Source: Obesumbacterium proteus
GTDB taxonomy: Bacteria > Pseudomonadota > Gammaproteobacteria > Enterobacterales > Enterobacteriaceae
Assembly: GCF_001586165.1 (NCBI RefSeq)
Contig: NZ_CP014608.1
Location: 372,001 to 436,000 of the forward strand
DNA: 64,000 nt
Direction of reading: 5' to 3'
Positions 38,445-46,754 of this stretch are shown here, one piece after another (the stretch's first letter is position 1; each line of letters begins with the position of its first letter). The translations under genes were made by a program, and so were the position numbers. The notes beneath the pieces are model-generated. The model searched no databases. It saw nothing but the letters and a program-made list of their open reading frames with translations, and was not told where the DNA came from.

Positions 38445-38789
38445 ATGACAATCAAACTGGTTGCTGTCACCGGCTGCATTAGCGGCGTAGCTCATACCTA
38501 TATGGCCGCAGAGCGATTGGATAAAATCTGCCAACAAGAAAAATGGCAGGTGAAAATTGAAACTCAAGGAGCACTTGGTATCGAAAATCTGCTATCAGAG
38601 CACGACGTGGCCTCTGCGGATGTCGTGTTGTTAATTGCCGATATAGAACTGGAAGGTGCCGAGCGCTTTACCCATTGTCGCTGCGTCCACAGCAGTATCA
38701 ACACCTTTCTCCGCTTCCCTGAGCGCACGTTAACAGCAGTGAAAAAAATCATCACATCACCGCAGGAAACCCACATCAACATTCGTTAG
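38445..38789 (+). CDS. frwD: fructose-like PTS EIIB component FrwD
   Basis: 114-residue second EIIB, with Cys11 in VTGCISGVAHTYMAAERL. Lies 24 bases after pflC behind AGGAG. Paralogue of FrwB; E. coli also has both. Why the system carries two EIIB proteins is unclear. Confidence 0.92.
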   Translation: MTIKLVAVTGCISGVAHTYMAAERLDKICQQEKWQVKIETQGALGIENLLSEHDVASADVVLLIADIELEGAERFTHCRCVHSSINTFLRFPERTLTAVKKIITSPQETHINIR

Positions 38790-38814
38790 ATAAAACATTC
38801 GCTAGACAATTTTA

Positions 38815-39678
38815 CTACGCCTTATCCAATAATTGACTCCGATACTGGCGACGATACTCCGAAGGAGAGCGTTCAGTCGTTTTCCGAAACAATCGACAAA
38901 AGTAGTTACTATCTACAAAACCACACGCATGCGCGACTTCCTTCACTTTCATATCGTAGCGTTTCAGTAAATGCTTGGCCTGTTCAAGGCGCGTGTAGTT
39001 GAGATATTCATTAAAACCTACGCCCCCTGCTTTTTGGAATAGATGTGAAAGGTAGTTAGGAGAAATATAAAATGCCTGCGCAACAGACTCACGGGTTAAT
39101 GGATCACGATAAAATTCATCAACATGCTGACGCACCGCATCAAACAGTGCCTGACTACGCGATGCGGTCTGAACCTGACTGCCGAGTAAATCTAAACAAT
39201 GGCTGATCAATCCCTTCACGATGAAACGCGCCGTGTTTTGATCGCGCTGATTCCACGTCAGTTCGTTTAGCGCCTGCAATAAAAATGAGCCCACGCGCGG
39301 GCCACGACGCGCCACGTTTTGCTTGCCCAAATCCTGATACTGCTCGCCGTCCCAGCTCAATAGACTAAAACCAAGCTGCTGTTTGCCAAACAACACGCTC
39401 AGCGTTGTCACCGGAGTGCTCCATTCAGGGCTATTCCAACCTCCGGCCGGAACAAACAGGGCGTCGCCTGCTTGCAAAATATGTTCAGCCGAACCGCCTT
39501 GCACGTCCTCCCACCGCATTTTTTGCTGGCCTTCTAACACCAGTTCTAAGCGCGGAAAATTAACCTGATATGCCAGTTCCGGTGCCGGTTGCTGATTACC
39601 GGTAAAATACACTTGTCCTTGTCGCTCAGGCTGCTGTAACCACAACGTCAGCGCATGGGTGAGTTCTCTCATCAGCAT
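38815..39678 (-). CDS. yijO: AraC family transcriptional regulator, YijO orthologue
   Basis: 287 residues. N-terminal cupin-like sensor half, and a C-terminal AraC helix-turn-helix pair (ESVAQAFYISPNYLSHLFQ; VKEVAHACGFVDSNYFCRLFRKTTERSPSEYRRQ). The same gene lies at the end of the frw-pfl cluster in E. coli, so it is the likely activator of this module, though its inducer is unknown. Convergent with frwD. Start ATG 39678 is preceded by AAGGA; ATG 39672 is an alternative. Confidence 0.88.
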   Translation of the reverse strand: MLMRELTHALTLWLQQPERQGQVYFTGNQQPAPELAYQVNFPRLELVLEGQQKMRWEDVQGGSAEHILQAGDALFVPAGGWNSPEWSTPVTTLSVLFGKQQLGFSLLSWDGEQYQDLGKQNVARRGPRVGSFLLQALNELTWNQRDQNTARFIVKGLISHCLDLLGSQVQTASRSQALFDAVRQHVDEFYRDPLTRESVAQAFYISPNYLSHLFQKAGGVGFNEYLNYTRLEQAKHLLKRYDMKVKEVAHACGFVDSNYFCRLFRKTTERSPSEYRRQYRSQLLDKA

Positions 39679-39984
39679 TGCATCCTTGATATCAGTGGGC
39701 TTGATTCGGTTTTTGAGAATAACACAGACCTATTAGCGCCAAGAGGTTCTTTGGTTTGACCTTTTCATCGCATGGCACATTATGTTAATGCTTTGTTGCA
39801 ATTTGTTTGGTTTTATATTGTTAAGGAATGGATAGCTGCAAATTCATTCCGTACAAACCATCTTCCTTTGCTCATAACTACAACACCCTATTCGGCAGGA
39901 CATCACCTCGCGTGGTGGCCTCGTTATACGCAACAGCTCCATGACGGTTTGATTCATATGTTTAGCTAGGTACGGAGGAAAATT
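39679..39984. other. yijO to barnase-like gene intergenic region
   Basis: 306 bases between divergent genes. A TATATT near 39813 with TTTGTT upstream could be a promoter for the barnase-like gene, but the match is weak. Small open frames here show no coding features. Confidence 0.5.
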
Positions 39985-40473
39985 ATGAGAAGAATCAGGT
40001 ACCATCACACCTTATTGGCTTCAGCGTTGCTGGTGTTTTCTGCATCCAGTTTGGCGGAACAGCTGCCTAACTGCGAAAGCGTGGTGCGTCAGGCCAACGA
40101 ACAGCTCATGCACCAATCTTCAGCCACCATCAATGATACTCAGGGGTTGAGCTCTTTAATCCGCCAAATCAATCAGCACCAAGAGCTACCCACTAGCTAT
40201 GTCACCACCGATAAAGCAAAGCGATTTGGCTGGAGTGGAAACACACAAGAATCTATTTGGGCGAGTAATTTACTGTTAGAAAACAAAAGTATCGGTGGGG
40301 ATGCCTATGATAAAAGCCCAAACAATGCCAACGAGCGCTGGTACAGTGCTGATGTCGATAGTCTGCGCGGATATCGCAGCGGTAAGCATTTAATTTATCA
40401 GCCAGCAAACGCAACTTACTATCTCACTACCAACGACGGCAGCTCTTTTGTCGCGATTCCTCAATGTCTGTAA
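39985..40473 (+). CDS. secreted barnase-fold protein, catalytic residues apparently replaced
   Basis: 162 residues starting with a signal peptide (basic MRRIRYHH, hydrophobic core, likely cleavage after SSLA). The mature protein aligns with microbial ribonuclease N1/barnase: LPTSYVTTDKAKRFGW, NKSIGGDAYDK, RWYSADVD, GYRSGKHLIY, YYLTTNDGSSF. Aligning to barnase, Glu73 falls on Ser (WYSAD for WREAD), Arg87 on His and His102 on Asp (TTND for TTDH), while Arg83 is kept. Two cysteines near the ends (PNCES, PQCL) could form a disulfide. No barstar-like gene is adjacent. Strong GGAGG six bases upstream. Function unknown. Confidence 0.75.
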   Translation: MRRIRYHHTLLASALLVFSASSLAEQLPNCESVVRQANEQLMHQSSATINDTQGLSSLIRQINQHQELPTSYVTTDKAKRFGWSGNTQESIWASNLLLENKSIGGDAYDKSPNNANERWYSADVDSLRGYRSGKHLIYQPANATYYLTTNDGSSFVAIPQCL

Positions 40474-40482
40474 ATGATGAGT

Positions 40483-40507
40483 CGGATGCTGCATTGCGCA
40501 GCATCCG
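40483..40507 (+). terminator. hairpin after the barnase-like gene
   Basis: Ten-base perfect stem CGGATGCTGC/GCAGCATCCG with a 5-base loop, ten bases after the stop. There is no T-run, so it may protect the 3' end of the message or work with Rho. Confidence 0.4.
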
Positions 40508-40551
40508 AAACCAAAGATATTTTATCGATCGTTTATTAAACCGAGATACAC

Positions 40552-40617
40552 GGGGCTATCGCAGGGCGGGGCGCTCCGGCAGCTAAAGCTGCTACGACCC
40601 CATCCCTACGATTCCCC
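40552..40617. repeat. imperfect 66-base palindrome between the barnase-like gene and metE
   Basis: Outer arms GGGGCTATCGCAGGG and CCCTACGATTCCCC are near-complementary; inside are GGGGC/GACCCC and GCAGCTAAAGCTGC. The nested, GC-rich design is like intergenic palindromic repeats (ERIC or REP type) that occur in many genomic copies. Copy number cannot be judged from this window. Confidence 0.5.
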
Positions 40618-40626
40618 TAAAATCAA

Positions 40627-40654
40627 ACTTGAGTAAACATAATTAAACTCAAGT
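40627..40654 (-). terminator. candidate terminator of metE
   Basis: Stem ACTTGAGT/ACTCAAGT (8 bases) with a 12-base A/T loop; on the minus strand followed by TTGATTTTA. Weak but well placed, 14 bases after the metE stop. Confidence 0.45.
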
Positions 40655-40667
40655 AACTAGCGTCCTA

Positions 40668-42944
40668 TTAAGCCTCAAGCTCACGCAGACGCTGCGCCGC
40701 TTTAACCATGTTCGCCAATGACTGGCGCGTTTCTGGCCATGCACGAGTTTTCAAGCCACAGTCTGGGTTTACCCACAGACGCTCGGCCGGAATGTTTTGC
40801 GCGGCTTTACGTAGTAGATCTTCAATCCACTCAACGCTCGGAACATTTGGCGAATGGATGTCATACACGCCAGGGCCGATCTCGTTTGGATATTCGAACT
40901 CTTTAAACGCCTCCAGCAGGTCCATATCAGAGCGAGAAGTCTCGATGGTAATCACATCGGCATCCAGCGCCGCGATAGAATCCATGATGTCATTGAACTC
41001 GCAGTAACACATATGCGTGTGGATCTGGGTGTCGTCTTGCGCAACGGCCGCATTCAGTCGGAAAGCGTCAACCGCCCACTCCAGATAAGCCTGCCAATCA
41101 GAGCGACGCAGCGGTAAACCTTCACGCAGTGCAGGTTCATCAATCTGAATAATACCAATGCCCGCTTTTTCTAAATCTTCGACTTCGTCACGCAATGCCA
41201 ACGCGATTTGTTTCGCAATGGTTTCCCGCGTCACATCTTCACGCGGGAATGACCAGCAGAGGATCGTCACCGGCCCTGTCAGCATGCCTTTCACCGGTTT
41301 GTCCGTCAGAGACTGAGCGTATTTCGCCCATTCAACGGTAATCGCTTCAGGACGGCTAATATCACCAATAATGACCGGAGGTTTAACGCAGCGAGAACCG
41401 TAGCTCTGCACCCAACCGTTTTGGGTAAATACAAAGCCATCAAGGTGCTCACCGAAATATTCCACCATGTCATTACGTTCGGCTTCACCATGCACCAACA
41501 CGTCCAGACCTAAACGTTCCTGCTCGGCAATTGCCTGTTTGATATGCTCGCTGATGCCCGTGCGATAGTTGTTGCCATCAACGCGGCCTTGTTTGAAGTC
41601 TAAACGCAGGCCACGAATTTCCGTGGTTTGCGGGAATGAACCGATGGTTGTTGTCGGCCATGCCGGTAAATTGAAACGCTTACGCTGGGCTTCGGCACGC
41701 TGTTCATAAGGCTGGTTACGGGCGCTATCACGCGCCGTAATCGCCGCCAGACGTTGCTCCACCTGCGCGTTATGCACTCGACGAGAACTGCGACGCGCAC
41801 GGATCGGTGCGCTGTAATCCGCCAGCGCTTGCAGATTATCGGCAACGGGTTCGTTAATTGCCTGAGTTAACAGCGCCAGCTCAGCACATTTTTGCAGAGC
41901 AAACGCAAACCAGCTTTTCACTTCTTCGTCCAAACGTGTTTCCACGCTCAAATCAATCGGGCTATGCAGCAGCGAACACGAAGAACCCACCCAAATTTGA
42001 CGCTGAGCCACCAGCGGCTGAATACGCTCAAACCACTGGCTGACGTCAGCACGCCATACGTTACGGCCATTAATCGCACCGACCGATAATACCCACTCCT
42101 GCGGCAGCGCATTATGCAAGGCGTTCAGGTCATCTTTGCCGTGTACCGCATCGACGTGCAGGCCTTGAACCGGCAACGAACGGATGGTTTCAAGGTTATG
42201 GCTGATCCCTTCAAAATAAGTGGTCAGCAACAGTTTTACCTGCCCCGCCAACGCTTGATAGGCTGGCTGATAAGCAGCGAGCCATTCCTGCGGTAGTTCG
42301 AGCACCAGCGCAGGTTCATCAATTTGCACCCATTCAATACCGCGATCTGCCAGCGCTTTCAGAACCTGCTGGTAAACCGGCAAAATATCTTGCAGAAGGT
42401 CTAAGCGATCAAACTGTGCGCCTTTGACCTTACCGAGCCACAGATAGGTGATTGGCCCGAGCAGTACTGGCTTGACGTTATGACCCAACGCCAACGCTTC
42501 ATCCACTTCTTCTAACAGCTGCGTCCATCCCAGAGAAAATTTCTGCCCCTGCGTGAATTCCGGCACCATGTAGTGATAGTTCGTGTTGAACCATTTGGTC
42601 ATTTCAGCCGCCGCCGCAGGCTCGCCGCTTGGCGCACGTCCTCGACCGATACGGAAAAGCGTATCCAGATCGATTGAGCCGTCAGCATTTTGATGGCGAG
42701 CCGGTACGTTACCCAGCAACAGACTGGTAGTTAATACATGGTCATACCATGCAAAATCACCGACCGGCAGTAAATCAACGCCCGCCTGCTGCTGCTGTTG
42801 CCAATGGCGAGCACGCAGTTCTTTACCCACGGACAGCAGCTCGTCTTGAGAAATAGTGCCCGCCCAGTAACTTTCCTGTGCTTTTTTCAGTTCGCGACGC
42901 AGGCCGACACGCGGAAAACCTAAAGTGTGATTGATTACGCTCAT
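40668..42944 (-). CDS. metE: cobalamin-independent methionine synthase MetE
   Basis: Transfers the methyl group of 5-methyltetrahydropteroyltri-glutamate to homocysteine. 758 residues (E. coli 753). The zinc ligands are visible in the C-terminal barrel: His and Cys in THMCYCEFND, Glu in ITIETSRSD, Cys in VNPDCGLKTR. The N-terminal barrel starts NHTLGFPRVGLRRELKKA. Divergent from metR; activated by MetR with homocysteine in relatives and repressed by MetJ. Confidence 0.97.
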   Translation of the reverse strand: MSVINHTLGFPRVGLRRELKKAQESYWAGTISQDELLSVGKELRARHWQQQQQAGVDLLPVGDFAWYDHVLTTSLLLGNVPARHQNADGSIDLDTLFRIGRGRAPSGEPAAAAEMTKWFNTNYHYMVPEFTQGQKFSLGWTQLLEEVDEALALGHNVKPVLLGPITYLWLGKVKGAQFDRLDLLQDILPVYQQVLKALADRGIEWVQIDEPALVLELPQEWLAAYQPAYQALAGQVKLLLTTYFEGISHNLETIRSLPVQGLHVDAVHGKDDLNALHNALPQEWVLSVGAINGRNVWRADVSQWFERIQPLVAQRQIWVGSSCSLLHSPIDLSVETRLDEEVKSWFAFALQKCAELALLTQAINEPVADNLQALADYSAPIRARRSSRRVHNAQVEQRLAAITARDSARNQPYEQRAEAQRKRFNLPAWPTTTIGSFPQTTEIRGLRLDFKQGRVDGNNYRTGISEHIKQAIAEQERLGLDVLVHGEAERNDMVEYFGEHLDGFVFTQNGWVQSYGSRCVKPPVIIGDISRPEAITVEWAKYAQSLTDKPVKGMLTGPVTILCWSFPREDVTRETIAKQIALALRDEVEDLEKAGIGIIQIDEPALREGLPLRRSDWQAYLEWAVDAFRLNAAVAQDDTQIHTHMCYCEFNDIMDSIAALDADVITIETSRSDMDLLEAFKEFEYPNEIGPGVYDIHSPNVPSVEWIEDLLRKAAQNIPAERLWVNPDCGLKTRAWPETRQSLANMVKAAQRLRELEA

Positions 42945-43135
42945 TATTCTTACCCCATTATGTAGAGAGATATCACCGATATAGCCGCGTTCGGCGTCGG
43001 AATTATTGTGGCTATACTCTGAATAATTCGGTTTGAAGAACGGTGGAAAAATGTCAGCCCTAGGAGATAGATCGCGATGTCACTAGGGTGAACAAGCCTA
43101 ACCAACGCATCAGCAACTTGAATTATGCCGTGTAT

Positions 43136-43159
43136 AGCCATCTAGATGTTTACACATCC
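43136..43159. promoter_or_regulatory. candidate MetJ operator (tandem met boxes) upstream of metR
   Basis: Three adjoining 8-base units AGCCATCT, AGATGTTT and ACACATCC match the AGACGTCT met box at 6, 6 and 5 of 8 positions. MetJ binds two or more tandem boxes; this is the expected place in the metE-metR gap. Confidence 0.55.
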
Positions 43160-43223
43160 ATAATCCACAGGTACTGTATATCGAACAAGCGCAAATTATT
43201 CACACTCAAGGTGAAAGACTCTC

Positions 43224-44231
43224 ATGATCGAACTGAAACACTTAAGGACGCTACAGGCCCTGAGAAATACGGGCTCTTTAGCCGCTGCGGCAGCGCAGCT
43301 GCATCAAACGCAGTCCGCCCTTTCACATCAGTTCAGTGATTTAGAGGAACGCTTGGGCTATCGCTTATTTGTACGCAAAAGTCAGCCACTGCGTTTTACC
43401 GTGCAGGGTGAGATTATGTTGAGGTTGGCGGAGCAGGTGTTACCGCAGATCCAACAGGCGCTGAAAGCCTGCAACGAGCCACACCAAAGTGCGCTGCGCA
43501 TCGCCATTGAATGTCATAGCTGTATCCAATGGCTTACCCCAGCGCTGGATAAATTCCGTGAGCATTGGCCGGATGTTTCCGTCGATTTTCACTCAGGTGT
43601 TACCTTCGATCCTCAGCCTGCGCTGCAACAGGGTGAACTGGATCTGGTCATGACGTCAGACATCTTGCCGCGCAGCCATTTGCATTACACGCCGATGTTT
43701 GACTATGAGGTTAGGTTGGTGCTTTCGCCCGATCATCCTTTGGCAGGCAAAGCCGAAATAACTCCGCAGGATTTAGCCGATGAAACGTTGCTGATTTATC
43801 CGGTGCAACGCCAACGCCTAGACGTATGGCGCCACTTCCTACAGCCAGCGGGCGTCACGCCTGCGCTGAAAAGTGTGGATAACACGCTGTTGCTGATTCA
43901 AATGGTTGCGGCGCGGATGGGTATCGCTGCGCTGCCGCATTGGGTGGTAGAGAATGTCGAACGCCAAGGCTTAGTTGTCACCAAGCCTCTCGGTGATGGT
44001 TTGTGGAGTCGTCTGTACTCCGCGGTTCGCGACGGCGAGCAAAATCAGCCTGTGACCGAAGCATTTATTCATTCCGCCCGCCGTCATGCCTGTGAGCATC
44101 TGCCGTTCGTGCGTGATGCACAGGTCTATCACGGCAAGATTACCCGTGATGCTTTATCTCACGACGAACAATCCATCGACGATGCACCCATAGAGAAAGC
44201 GCAATCACCGCGCCACCGGCAATCAGTCTGA
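43224..44231 (+). CDS. metR: LysR family activator MetR
   Basis: Homocysteine-responsive activator of methionine genes. 335 residues against 317 in E. coli. N-terminal helix-turn-helix (LRNTGSLAAAAAQLHQTQSALSH...LEERLGYRLFVR) and effector domain with ECHSCIQWLTPAL and FHSGVTFDPQPALQQGELDLV. The C-terminal 30 residues are unlike E. coli and run 92 bases into the convergent yigM gene. Divergent from metE. Confidence 0.95.
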   Translation: MIELKHLRTLQALRNTGSLAAAAAQLHQTQSALSHQFSDLEERLGYRLFVRKSQPLRFTVQGEIMLRLAEQVLPQIQQALKACNEPHQSALRIAIECHSCIQWLTPALDKFREHWPDVSVDFHSGVTFDPQPALQQGELDLVMTSDILPRSHLHYTPMFDYEVRLVLSPDHPLAGKAEITPQDLADETLLIYPVQRQRLDVWRHFLQPAGVTPALKSVDNTLLLIQMVAARMGIAALPHWVVENVERQGLVVTKPLGDGLWSRLYSAVRDGEQNQPVTEAFIHSARRHACEHLPFVRDAQVYHGKITRDALSHDEQSIDDAPIEKAQSPRHRQSV

Positions 44232-45009
44232 TCCAGTCCGGGTGCTGCTGCCAGATCGCCAGATTAACCAGCAGCCCCGCTGGGATCAGCACGTTATTCA
44301 TGATGGCTAACGTACCGGCGTCCACCTGCGTCGCCCCATAGTTCCACATGAAGTAGCCCATACCAGAAGCCCCCACGCCAAGCCAAATCAAAATCCCCCA
44401 CTGTAATCCCGTGGTGGGCATCATCTGGTGATGACCAAATAGCAGCCACGCCGGTAAAGCGACACAAAGTGCGCCTAAATAGAACCATGAAAACGCGTTG
44501 CGCTGCGGCATTGGGCTGATTTCCATCACCCGCTTATAACCCACCTGCCCTATCGCAAAGCAGATATTAGCGCCCTGAATGAGAGCAAAGCCGAGCAAAA
44601 ACTGCGGACTTAACGGGTTATAGCGAATAATCAGCGCCCCTAAAACTGCCAGCAGCGCGCTGAATAAATATCCCCAGCGCAGCCGGTTTCCCTGCATCAG
44701 ATCGTAGATCAACGTGACGTAAATTGGCGTCATGATGGTGAACAGCAGAACTTCTGGCACTGAAAGGTACAAGAAGGACTGGTAGTAAAACAGATACATC
44801 ACCCCGAGCTGGCAGGCACCGAGCGCCATATACAGCAAAGCCTGTTTGGCCTGTACCCCGCGCCAGCGCAAGAAGGGTAAAAAGACCAGCGCAGCAAGCG
44901 CGACTCGCACTAATACCGCAAACCAACCATCAACCTGACCAGCCAAATAAACGCCAATCAAGCTGAATGAAAATGCCCACAACACGGTGGTGAGAAGTAA
45001 TAAAATCAC
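44140..45009 (-). CDS. yigM: EamA-type transporter, YigM/BioP (biotin uptake)
   Basis: Ten-span drug/metabolite-superfamily permease of 289 residues. The E. coli orthologue, next to metR in the same orientation, is the high-affinity biotin importer. Hydrophobic spans alternate throughout (LTTVLWAFSFSLIGVY; LGVGASGMGYFMWNYGATQ). The start is GTG 45009; no in-frame ATG lies upstream. Its 3' end overlaps metR. A GGTTTACA half-site upstream may be bound by BirA. Confidence 0.87.
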   Translation of the reverse strand: MILLLLTTVLWAFSFSLIGVYLAGQVDGWFAVLVRVALAALVFLPFLRWRGVQAKQALLYMALGACQLGVMYLFYYQSFLYLSVPEVLLFTIMTPIYVTLIYDLMQGNRLRWGYLFSALLAVLGALIIRYNPLSPQFLLGFALIQGANICFAIGQVGYKRVMEISPMPQRNAFSWFYLGALCVALPAWLLFGHHQMMPTTGLQWGILIWLGVGASGMGYFMWNYGATQVDAGTLAIMNNVLIPAGLLVNLAIWQQHPDWIRLIAGGAVIALSLWVHRRWIVRREIKHHG

Positions 45010-45080
45010 GAAGTCTTTTGCCCATTGCAGATTTAGGCAACAATTCTACTCAAGGACGCGCATGAATGTTGGGCGAAGTA

Positions 45081-45088
45081 GGTTTACA
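45081..45088. promoter_or_regulatory. possible BirA half-site upstream of yigM
   Basis: GGTTTACA equals eight bases of the biotin-operator arm (TTGTAAACC/GGTTTACAA), 71 bases before the yigM start. I do not see a convincing second arm at the usual 15-16 base spacing. Confidence 0.25.
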
Positions 45089-45112
45089 GCTGAGTAATTT
45101 TCAGCCATCCGT

Positions 45113-45997
45113 TCAAGAAGATTTAATATAATCGACAAAGGCACGCAAGCCGCAGGTCATATATTGCCGACTCGGGTAGTACAGCTGAAATCCTGGCTGC
45201 TCCGGTAACCATTCGTCGAGCACGGAAACCAACTGGCCGCTTTCAAGATGAGATTTCACTTGGTCATAATACAAAAAGGCAATACCCGCCCCGAGCAAAG
45301 TGGCATCTAACATCGCATCTACGTCGTCCAGAATAATATTGCCGTTAGGGGCAACCTCTAGCTTTCCTTCCGGCCCAACAAATTCCCAGTGATAAGGCCG
45401 CCCGCTGGGGAAACGAAAGATAACGCTCTGATGATCCACCAGTTCACGCGGATGAGTAGGCTTTCCATGCTGGGTGAAATAATCCGGCGTGGCGACCACA
45501 ACAAACTTAACCGGTGGGCCGATAGGAATAGCGATCATATCTTTTTCCACAATCGCACTTGGGCGAACCCCCGCGTCAAAGGCTTCACCCACGATATCGG
45601 CCAGCTTATCATCGGTGGTGATTTCTACTTTGATATCAGGATACTGACGTGAAAACCCCACCACCAGCGGGATCAGAAACAGCTTGGCTGCCACACGAGC
45701 CGCATTAATTTTTAACGTCCCCATGGGCAAATCACGAAAGCAGTTCACTTCATCAATCATGGTATTGATTTCATCAAACGCGGGGCGCATTCGATCATAC
45801 AAACTCTTGCCAGCTTCGGTCAGCGCAACGCTGCGTGTGGTGCGGTTGAATAGCCGGATTTTGAGCCGCTGCTCAAGTTGCTTAATCGCATGACTTATCG
45901 CCGAAGGTGACAAGCCAAGCTCATCTCCCGCCGCTCGAAAGCTTTTATGCCGCGCCACAACGATGAACGGCGCAAAATCGGAAAAGTTCAGCCGCAT
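45113..45997 (-). CDS. LysR family transcriptional regulator
   Basis: 294 residues. N-terminal winged helix (FIVVARHKSFRAAGDELGLSPSAISHAIKQLEQRLKIRLFNRTTRSVALTEAG), here given in parts as SFRAAGDELGLS and AISHAIKQLEQRL. Resembles the DmlR/PgrR-type subgroup. Divergent from the oxidoreductase at 46099, with both promoters in the 101-base gap; the usual LysR arrangement makes it that gene's regulator. Inducer unknown. Confidence 0.85.
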   Translation of the reverse strand: MRLNFSDFAPFIVVARHKSFRAAGDELGLSPSAISHAIKQLEQRLKIRLFNRTTRSVALTEAGKSLYDRMRPAFDEINTMIDEVNCFRDLPMGTLKINAARVAAKLFLIPLVVGFSRQYPDIKVEITTDDKLADIVGEAFDAGVRPSAIVEKDMIAIPIGPPVKFVVVATPDYFTQHGKPTHPRELVDHQSVIFRFPSGRPYHWEFVGPEGKLEVAPNGNIILDDVDAMLDATLLGAGIAFLYYDQVKSHLESGQLVSVLDEWLPEQPGFQLYYPSRQYMTCGLRAFVDYIKSS

Positions 45998-46098
45998 TAG
46001 TGAAAATCCTTCATCAACCTATCTCAAATACTCACTTTTACAGAATTATCTTTCCCTCGTAAAGTGTCAGCCACACCTTAAGAGATTGAGATAACTCC

Positions 46099-46695
46099 AT
46101 GAAATCAGAGAAAATGTATATTGTATGGGCGCATCCTCGCGCTGATTCATTGACCGCACATATTGTTGAGGCCATGCAAGGCCAAGCTGCCCACCATGCG
46201 ATCGACGTTACCACGCTCGACCTTTACCGCCGAGGGTTTAATCCCGTGCTAGACGTTGAGGATGAGCCGGACTGGGAAAATCCAAATAAGCAATACTCAC
46301 CCGACGTGCATCAGCTGTATAGCGAACTGGAAGGCCACGATACGCTCGTAGTCGTCTTCCCTCTGTGGTGGTACAGCTATCCGGCCATGATTAAAGGGTA
46401 TATGGATCGCGTTTGGAACCATGGGCTCGCCTACGGTGGGAAAGGGTTTTCGGCGAAAAAAATTCGTTGGGTGGCGTTGGTTGGCGGCTCACAATCAGGC
46501 TTTGTGAAATACGGTTGGGAAAAAAACATCACCGACTTCCTCACCAGCTGTGGCAGCTACTTAGGCGTTGAGGACACTAAAATTACCTTCCTCTACAACA
46601 CCATCGGCGTTGAAGAAGACATCACCGATCGCGATAACCATTACCAATCGCTGTTTGCTATCGCCCGCGACGTGATTGACGAAACAGCAAACTAA
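46099..46695 (+). CDS. NAD(P)H-dependent oxidoreductase, flavodoxin-like fold (KefF/MdaB type)
   Basis: 198-residue flavoprotein of the Flavodoxin_2 family, probably a quinone or electrophile reductase. Flavin-contact motifs: YIVWAHPRADSLTAHI, VVFPLWWYSYPAMIKGYMDRVW, GLAYGGKGF. Start ATG 46099 is taken; an internal ATG five codons later (MYIVWAHP) is possible. Divergently paired with a LysR regulator, as is common for quinone-stress genes. Substrate is inference. Confidence 0.83.
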   Translation: MKSEKMYIVWAHPRADSLTAHIVEAMQGQAAHHAIDVTTLDLYRRGFNPVLDVEDEPDWENPNKQYSPDVHQLYSELEGHDTLVVVFPLWWYSYPAMIKGYMDRVWNHGLAYGGKGFSAKKIRWVALVGGSQSGFVKYGWEKNITDFLTSCGSYLGVEDTKITFLYNTIGVEEDITDRDNHYQSLFAIARDVIDETAN

Positions 46696-46710
46696 TCGGC
46701 TAAACATTGC

Positions 46711-46739
46711 AAAAAAGGGACACACGCTTACGTCCCTTT
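46711..46739 (-). terminator. terminator of the envelope operon
   Basis: Stem AAAGGGAC/GTCCCTTT; on the minus strand it is followed by a run of T (TTTTTTGC). It lies between the oxidoreductase and the convergent lipoprotein gene. Confidence 0.68.
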
Positions 46740-46754
46740 CGCTTCAACTTGCTG

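Noticed and set aside
39772..39969. 65-residue open frame upstream of the barnase-like gene
   Set aside because: No ribosome site, no domain, and it spans the likely promoter; not a convincing barstar-like immunity gene.
42961..43060. MetR operator (TGAA-N5-TTCA) before metE
   Set aside because: No sequence in the gap matches both arms; the closest candidate has two mismatches in the arms.
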